Shown here: positions 59,724 through 64,000 of the stretch, in pieces
How the letters are laid out: every line of letters begins with the position of its first letter
Numbering within the stretch: position 1 is the stretch's first letter
From: Desulfuromonas acetexigens
Lineage (GTDB): Bacteria > Desulfobacterota > Desulfuromonadia > Desulfuromonadales > Trichloromonadaceae
NCBI RefSeq assembly: GCF_900111775.1
Contig: NZ_FOJJ01000001.1
Location: 310,001-374,000, forward strand
DNA length: 64,000 nt
Reading direction: 5' to 3'
Notes under the pieces: generated by a model
What the model saw: only the letters and a program-made list of their open reading frames with translations
Told to the model about the DNA's origin: nothing
The model's database searches: none
Made by a program: the position numbers and the translations under genes

Positions 59724-60236
59724 TCATTTCATGCTGAATTTGTACTCATACTGACGTTTCTTCCCGTCGGCCAATTTTGTCCCGATTTTGAAGAGATATT
59801 CCCCCTTTTCGGCTAGGGTCAGGTCGGCGCCGAAATGACCGTCCATCCCAACCAGAGTGAGTGCGCCACTTTCCTTGCCGGCGGGATCGATGATTTTGAC
59901 CGCCGCCAGTCCCTGTTCCATCGGCTCTCCATCGGAAACCCGATAGAATTCCACCATCAGATGATGGGTATGGTCCATCCCGACCTTGGCCATGGCCGCC
60001 TTGACATCCTTGAGGTGGGCCATCGCCTCGACCTCCTCCACCACCTGCTCGCCGAGCATGATGGTCTCGCCGTCCATTTCCATGCCGGAATGGCTTTTCT
60101 GAGCATGTCCGGCATGCGCTTCCTTCTCGGTCTCGGTTTTAAGGCCATGCCCTTTGTGCTCATCCATTGCCGCCGAAGTAAACGGTGCGGTCCCAAGCAA
60201 AGTCCCGACCAGCAAATAAATCCATTGTTTTTTCAT
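59724..60236 (-). CDS. His/Met-rich periplasmic protein, Cu/Ag-efflux associated
   Basis: A 170-residue exported protein with signal peptide MKKQWIYLLVGTLLG...TSA. The first half of the mature part is rich in His and Met (MDEHKGHG, HAGHAQKSHSGMEMDGETIM, GMDHTHHLMVEFY), a pattern for binding Cu(I) or Ag(I). The second half is a small beta domain (ALTLVGMDGHFGADLTLAEKGEYLFKIG). It lies 49 bases after cusA on the same strand. The role is likely a periplasmic metal chaperone or sensor for the efflux system; that is inference. Confidence 0.82.
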   Translation of the reverse strand: MKKQWIYLLVGTLLGTAPFTSAAMDEHKGHGLKTETEKEAHAGHAQKSHSGMEMDGETIMLGEQVVEEVEAMAHLKDVKAAMAKVGMDHTHHLMVEFYRVSDGEPMEQGLAAVKIIDPAGKESGALTLVGMDGHFGADLTLAEKGEYLFKIGTKLADGKKRQYEYKFSMK

Positions 60237-60285
60237 GATGTCATCTCCTTGATGAATTTACCGGGCCTATGCCCGGATTCGGTTG

Positions 60286-63200
60286 TTAATGTTCCTGTAA
60301 CGGCACCTCTCCGCTCGGTAGCATCGACGGATCGAGTTGCCTGCCTTTCCAGATATAGAAGATTACCGGGTACACCAGCAACTCCAGCGCCAGAGACGTG
60401 ATGGAGCCGCCGACCATCGGCGCGGCGATGCGCTTCATGACGTCGGCCCCGGCGCCGGTGCTCCACATGATGGGGAACAGGCCGACGATGATCGTCACCA
60501 CCGTCATGACCTTGGGCCGGATACGTTTGACCGCACCCTGATGCACCGCTTGGACCAGATCGCCGCGGGTCAGCATCCGCCCCTCTTCCGTTCGACGTTT
60601 GTGGGCGAGATCGAGGTAGAGCAGCATCACCACCCCGGTTTCGGCATCGAGTCCAGCCAGGGCGATGAGTCCGACCCAGACGCCGATGGACATATTGTAA
60701 TCGAGCAGATAGAGCAACCAGAAGGCCCCAACCAGGGAGAAGGGAACGGCTAGAAAGACGATGGCCGTTTTCACCGCCGAGCGGGTGCTCAGATAGATGA
60801 TAACGAAGATGATCACCAGGGTCAGGGGAACGATCAGCAGCAGCCGGGCGCGGGTCGACTCGATGTACTCGTACTGGCCGCTCCAGACGATGTTGTAGCC
60901 GGAGGGGAGCTTGATGTGCTCGGCCACGGTCTTCTGCGCGGTTTTGACGTAAGTACCGACGTCGATCCCCTTGATGTCGACGTAGACCCAGGCGGTACGC
61001 CGGGCGTTCTCGCTCTTGATGCTGTCCGAATCGTTGCAGATGCTGAAGGTCACCAGCTGTTCCAGGGGAATCTGAGCGCCGTTCGGGGCCGCCACCAGCA
61101 CCCGCTTAAGCGCCGGGAGGTCGCTGCGGAAATCCCGGTCGTAGCGCAGGCTCACCGGATAGCGCTCCAGCCCCTCGACGGTCTCGGTCACGGTCATGCC
61201 GCCGAGGGCCGCCTGAATGACGGACTGGATATCGCCGACCTGAATGCCGTAGCGGGCGGCGGCGAGGCGGTCGATTTCCAGATCGAGGTAGGAGCCGCCC
61301 ACCGAGCGCTCGGCGATGGCCGAAAGGGTCCCCGGCAGGGGCCGCACCAGGGCCTCGATCTCCTCACCGAGGCGGCCGAGCACTTCCAGATCCGGCCCCA
61401 TGACCTTGATGCCAACCGGGGTCTTGATGCCGGTGGAGAGCATGTCGATGCGGGTCTTGATCGGCATGGTCCAGGCATTGGTCAGCCCCGGGAACTGGAT
61501 GGCGGCGTTGAGCTCGTCGATGAGTTGCTCGGGAGAGATACGCGCCATCTCGGGCCAGGCCCAGCGCAGGGGAACCTTGAGGAACTCGCTCCACTCGGGC
61601 CAACCGCTGTAAAAACGGTGGGTGGGCACCTGCCGCCACTCCTCTTCCGGTTTGAGCATGATCGTCGTTTCGATCATCATCATCGGCGCCGGATCGGTGG
61701 CGGTTTCGGCCCGGCCGATCTTGCCGAAGACGTGATGCACCTCGGGAAACTGGCGGATGATGCGGTCGGTCTGCTGCAGCACCTCCTTGGCCTTGGTCAC
61801 CGACAGCCCTGGCAGGGTGGTCGGCATGTAGAGCAGATCCCCCTCGTACAGAGGCGGCATGAATTCGGTCCCCATCTTGGAGAGGGGATAGGCAATGGAG
61901 AGGACCAGCAGCACCGCCACCAGCAGCGTCGTCTTGCGCCAGCGCAACACCCCATCGACCAGGGGATGATAGAGGCGAATCAGCAGTCGGTTGATAGGAT
62001 TGCGCTCTTCCGAATGGATCTTACCGCGAATGAACCAGGCCATCAGCACTGGCACCAGGGTGATCGAGAGGATGGCGGCGGCGGCCATGGCGTAGGTTTT
62101 GGTGAAAGCCAGCGGCTTGAACATGCGTCCGGCCTGCTCTTGCAGGGTGAAGACCGGAGCGAAGGAGACGGTGATCACCAGCAGCGCGAAGAAGATGGTC
62201 GGCCCGACCTCCTTGGCCGCTTGGGCGATGATTTCCGAGCGCGGGCGCTTGCCCCGGTAATTTTCCAGGTGCTTGTGGGCATTTTCGACCATGATGATGG
62301 CCGAGTCGACCATGGTGCCGATGGCGATGGCGATCCCCCCCAGGCTCATGATGTTGACGTTGATCCCCTGGGCGTACATGATGATGAAGGACATGAGGAT
62401 CGCCACCGGCAGCGCCAGCACCACCACCGCCGCGCTCGGCAGATGAAAGAGGAAGAGGATGATCACCAGGGCGACGACGATGCTCTCCTCCAGCAGCTTC
62501 TCCTGCAAGTTGGAGGTGGCGCGCAGAATCAGCCCGGAGCGGTCGTAGACGGGGACGATCTCGACCCCTTCCGGCAGCCCCGCCTTGAGCTCCTGCAGCT
62601 TGCGCTTGACGTTGTCGATGGTCTTCAGGGCATTTTCGCCGAAGCGCATGACGATGATACCGCCGACCGTCTCCCCTTCCCCGTTGAGTTCGGCGATCCC
62701 CCGGCGCATCTCCGGCCCCAGGCGCACGTCGGCGATATCCCGCAGCAGCACCGGGGTGCCGCGCTGGTTGGTTCCCACCACCACCTGCTTCAAATCATCC
62801 AGCGACTGGATATAGCCGCGACTGCGCACCACGAACTCGGTCTCGGCCATTTCGATGGCGCCGCCGCCGACATCGAGATTGCTGTTCTTGATCGCCATTT
62901 CGACCATCGGCAGGGACATGCCGTAGGCCAGCAGCCGGTTCGGATCGACCGCCACCTGATACTGCTTGACGAAACCGCCGAGGCTGGCGACTTCGGCCAC
63001 GCCCTCCACGGAAGTCAGCTCGTAGCGCAGAAACCAGTCCTGGATGGCCCGCAGCTCCTGCAGGTTGTGACGGTCGCTGACCAGGGCGTATTCGAAAACC
63101 CAGCCGACCCCGGTGGCGTCGGGACCGAGGGTCGGCGTGACCCCTTGGGGGAGCCGCCCGGACACATAATTGAGATATTCCAGCACCCGGGAACGAGCCC

Positions 63201-63513
63201 AGTAGATGTCGGTGCCGTCCTCGAAGATGATGTAGACGAAGGAGTAGCCGAAGAAGGAGTAGCCGCGCACCACCTTGGCGCCGGGCACTGCCAGCATCTG
63301 GGTGGTCAGGGGATAGGTGACCTGATCCTCCACCACCTGCGGTGCCTGCCCCGGGTATTCGGTAAAGACGATCACCTGCACGTCGGAGAGGTCGGGGATG
63401 GCGTCGATGGGGATGTTTTTCAGGGAATAGAGGCCGAAGACGATGAGAAAGACCGTCGCCAGAATCACCATGAATTTATTGTGCATCGACCAGTCGATGA
63501 TTTTTTCGAGCAT
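60286..63513 (-). CDS. cusA: CusA-type heavy-metal RND efflux transporter
   Basis: A 1075-residue HME-RND permease that pumps metal out across both membranes with CusB and an outer-membrane channel. The three Met residues of the E. coli CusA Cu(I)/Ag(I) site are all kept: GDLLYMPTTLPG, MMMIETTIMLKP and RIDMLSTGIK. Membrane charge-relay residues are in LDAETGVVMLLYLD. A typical N-terminal start (MLEKIIDWSMHNKFMVIL) and two large periplasmic loops are seen. This supports Cu(I)/Ag(I) over Co/Zn/Cd specificity. It is between a partial cusB and the His/Met-rich gene. Confidence 0.95.
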   Translation of the reverse strand: MLEKIIDWSMHNKFMVILATVFLIVFGLYSLKNIPIDAIPDLSDVQVIVFTEYPGQAPQVVEDQVTYPLTTQMLAVPGAKVVRGYSFFGYSFVYIIFEDGTDIYWARSRVLEYLNYVSGRLPQGVTPTLGPDATGVGWVFEYALVSDRHNLQELRAIQDWFLRYELTSVEGVAEVASLGGFVKQYQVAVDPNRLLAYGMSLPMVEMAIKNSNLDVGGGAIEMAETEFVVRSRGYIQSLDDLKQVVVGTNQRGTPVLLRDIADVRLGPEMRRGIAELNGEGETVGGIIVMRFGENALKTIDNVKRKLQELKAGLPEGVEIVPVYDRSGLILRATSNLQEKLLEESIVVALVIILFLFHLPSAAVVVLALPVAILMSFIIMYAQGINVNIMSLGGIAIAIGTMVDSAIIMVENAHKHLENYRGKRPRSEIIAQAAKEVGPTIFFALLVITVSFAPVFTLQEQAGRMFKPLAFTKTYAMAAAAILSITLVPVLMAWFIRGKIHSEERNPINRLLIRLYHPLVDGVLRWRKTTLLVAVLLVLSIAYPLSKMGTEFMPPLYEGDLLYMPTTLPGLSVTKAKEVLQQTDRIIRQFPEVHHVFGKIGRAETATDPAPMMMIETTIMLKPEEEWRQVPTHRFYSGWPEWSEFLKVPLRWAWPEMARISPEQLIDELNAAIQFPGLTNAWTMPIKTRIDMLSTGIKTPVGIKVMGPDLEVLGRLGEEIEALVRPLPGTLSAIAERSVGGSYLDLEIDRLAAARYGIQVGDIQSVIQAALGGMTVTETVEGLERYPVSLRYDRDFRSDLPALKRVLVAAPNGAQIPLEQLVTFSICNDSDSIKSENARRTAWVYVDIKGIDVGTYVKTAQKTVAEHIKLPSGYNIVWSGQYEYIESTRARLLLIVPLTLVIIFVIIYLSTRSAVKTAIVFLAVPFSLVGAFWLLYLLDYNMSIGVWVGLIALAGLDAETGVVMLLYLDLAHKRRTEEGRMLTRGDLVQAVHQGAVKRIRPKVMTVVTIIVGLFPIMWSTGAGADVMKRIAAPMVGGSITSLALELLVYPVIFYIWKGRQLDPSMLPSGEVPLQEH

Positions 63514-63529
63514 ATCGGAACCTTGTACG

Positions 63530-63604
63530 GTGAGGGGTGAGGCGTAAGGAGTGAAGGGGAAAACCAGATCCTGGTTAAATCCGCCTCACACCTCACTCCT
63601 CACG
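63530..63604. repeat. Imperfect inverted repeat between cusB and cusA
   Basis: GTGAGGGGTGAGGCGTAAGG and the reverse complement of CGCCTCACACCTCACTCCTC pair at about 18 of 22 positions. A perfect 6-bp palindrome AACCAG-ATC-CTGGTT lies in the middle. It could fold into a hairpin that modulates read-through into cusA. Confidence 0.55.
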
Positions 63605-63612
63605 GGACACGG

Positions 63613-64000
63613 TTAATTGAACAGATCGTCCAGATTATCCTTGGCTTCCGCAGCTGCCGGCATCTCAGCCTTCGGCGCCAGCATCTTCTCGATCGCCTCG
63701 CGCAGCTTGCTTTCCGAATCGAGCATGAACTGGGCCGAGGTCACCACCTGTTCCCCGTCCTTGAGACCGGAGAGAATCTGCACCAGCCCTTCGTCATTGG
63801 TCACGCCGGTCACGACGGCTCGGGGTTCGAATTTCCCGTCGCCCAGGGCGACGAAGACCGTTTGCCCCTTGCCCGACTTGAGCACCGCGTTCTCGGGAAC
63901 GGCCAGGGCGTCGGCGACGGCCGCCGTGTCGATGAGCACGTTGGCGTACATCTCCGGCTTGAGGGCGAGCCCCGGATTGGGGAACTCGATGCGCGCCTTG
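63613..64000 (-). CDS. cusB: CusB-type efflux membrane-fusion protein (partial, N-terminus off window)
   Basis: Only the last 128 or so codons are present; the gene continues past the right edge. The translation starts with ARIEFPNPGLALKPEMYANV, the hallmark of RND membrane-fusion proteins after the lipoyl and beta-barrel domains, followed by AVPENAVLKSGKGQTVFVALGDG and a VTSAQFMLDSESKL ending of the membrane-proximal domain. It is upstream of cusA on the same strand. No C-terminal CusF-like domain is seen. Confidence 0.9.
   Translation of the reverse strand, partial: KARIEFPNPGLALKPEMYANVLIDTAAVADALAVPENAVLKSGKGQTVFVALGDGKFEPRAVVTGVTNDEGLVQILSGLKDGEQVVTSAQFMLDSESKLREAIEKMLAPKAEMPAAAEAKDNLDDLFN

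Noticed and set aside
60916-63540. Open frame of 874 codons on the plus strand opposite cusA
   Set aside because: It is a shadow frame of a high-GC gene: the opposite strand encodes a complete CusA with all motifs, and the translation here is low-complexity His/Asp/Gly-rich with no domain or ribosome-binding site.

Overview
The window looks like a chromosomal segment of an anaerobic, metal- or sulfur-respiring Desulfuromonadales/Geobacter-type bacterium (class Desulfuromonadia). Support comes from the high-GC coding sequence and a PpcA-like triheme cytochrome c7 domain. It also comes from a decaheme MtrA/DmsE-type cytochrome beside a large outer-membrane barrel, and an indolepyruvate:ferredoxin oxidoreductase/phenylacetate-CoA ligase operon. 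A BirA-type operator sits in front of the biotin genes. No CRISPR array, rRNA, prophage or intact insertion sequence was seen. Most genes are housekeeping genes in short operons; taxonomy is inferred from content only.

Layout. 1-1213: a trpC-like/trpD-like pair with altered active-site residues. 1252-3956: a small accessory patch with two type II toxin-antitoxin modules and an AT-rich DUF4236 gene. 4219-8139: deaD-type helicase, argS and tRNA-Pro. 8243-13745: iorA-iorB-paaK-ACT-paaK operon for aryl-pyruvate/aryl-acetate metabolism, with a clear sigma-70 promoter. 13806-19634: Ppx/GppA, Na/Pi cotransporter, an envelope operon (OmpA-like, cNMP-binding, lipoprotein) and HU. 19765-22214: TPR protein and two paralogous XRE-cupin regulators. 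22327-25455: bioB-bioD-bioA under a BirA-type operator. 25442-33836: VanZ-like, acyltransferase, alpha/beta hydrolase lacking its nucleophile, acetate-type transporter, YhbY, a GGDEF-EAL protein, dGTPase, rsmD, coaD and a DUF1858 protein. 33931-39992: creatininase family protein, queE, queD, yacG, RhuM-Fic, tRNA-Gly, a CCA-adding-type nucleotidyltransferase and an aminotransferase.

40166-44227: an operon for a trans-outer-membrane electron conduit: a lipoprotein cytochrome with ten heme motifs, a beta-barrel that itself holds a CxxCH, and an orphan ABC-type binding protein. 44452-44573: a 122-bp imperfect palindrome. 44575-51867: a same-strand array of a histone-deacetylase-like enzyme, a possible acetyltransferase-like protein, a TPR protein, a WPLF-repeat exported protein and an Mla-type lipid transporter (MlaE, MlaF, MCE protein). 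52002-57725: tmk-holB-ricT-metG and a TatD/radical-SAM fusion. 57776-58861: a CxxC protein, tRNA-Glu, tRNA-Gln and a hotdog thioesterase. 58974-59651: a lipoprotein with a long 11-residue-repeat helix ending in a triheme cytochrome c7 domain. 59724-64000: a His/Met-rich periplasmic protein and a CusA/CusB Cu(I)/Ag(I) efflux system that runs off the right edge.

The envelope dominates the unusual content: electron transfer across the periplasm and outer membrane, lipid trafficking and metal efflux. The most novel-looking items are the tethered triheme cytochrome, the conduit with a heme motif in its barrel and a coupled binding protein, the WPLF-repeat protein coupled to MlaE, and the trpCD-like pair whose PRPP site is kept while its aromatic-substrate residues are changed.
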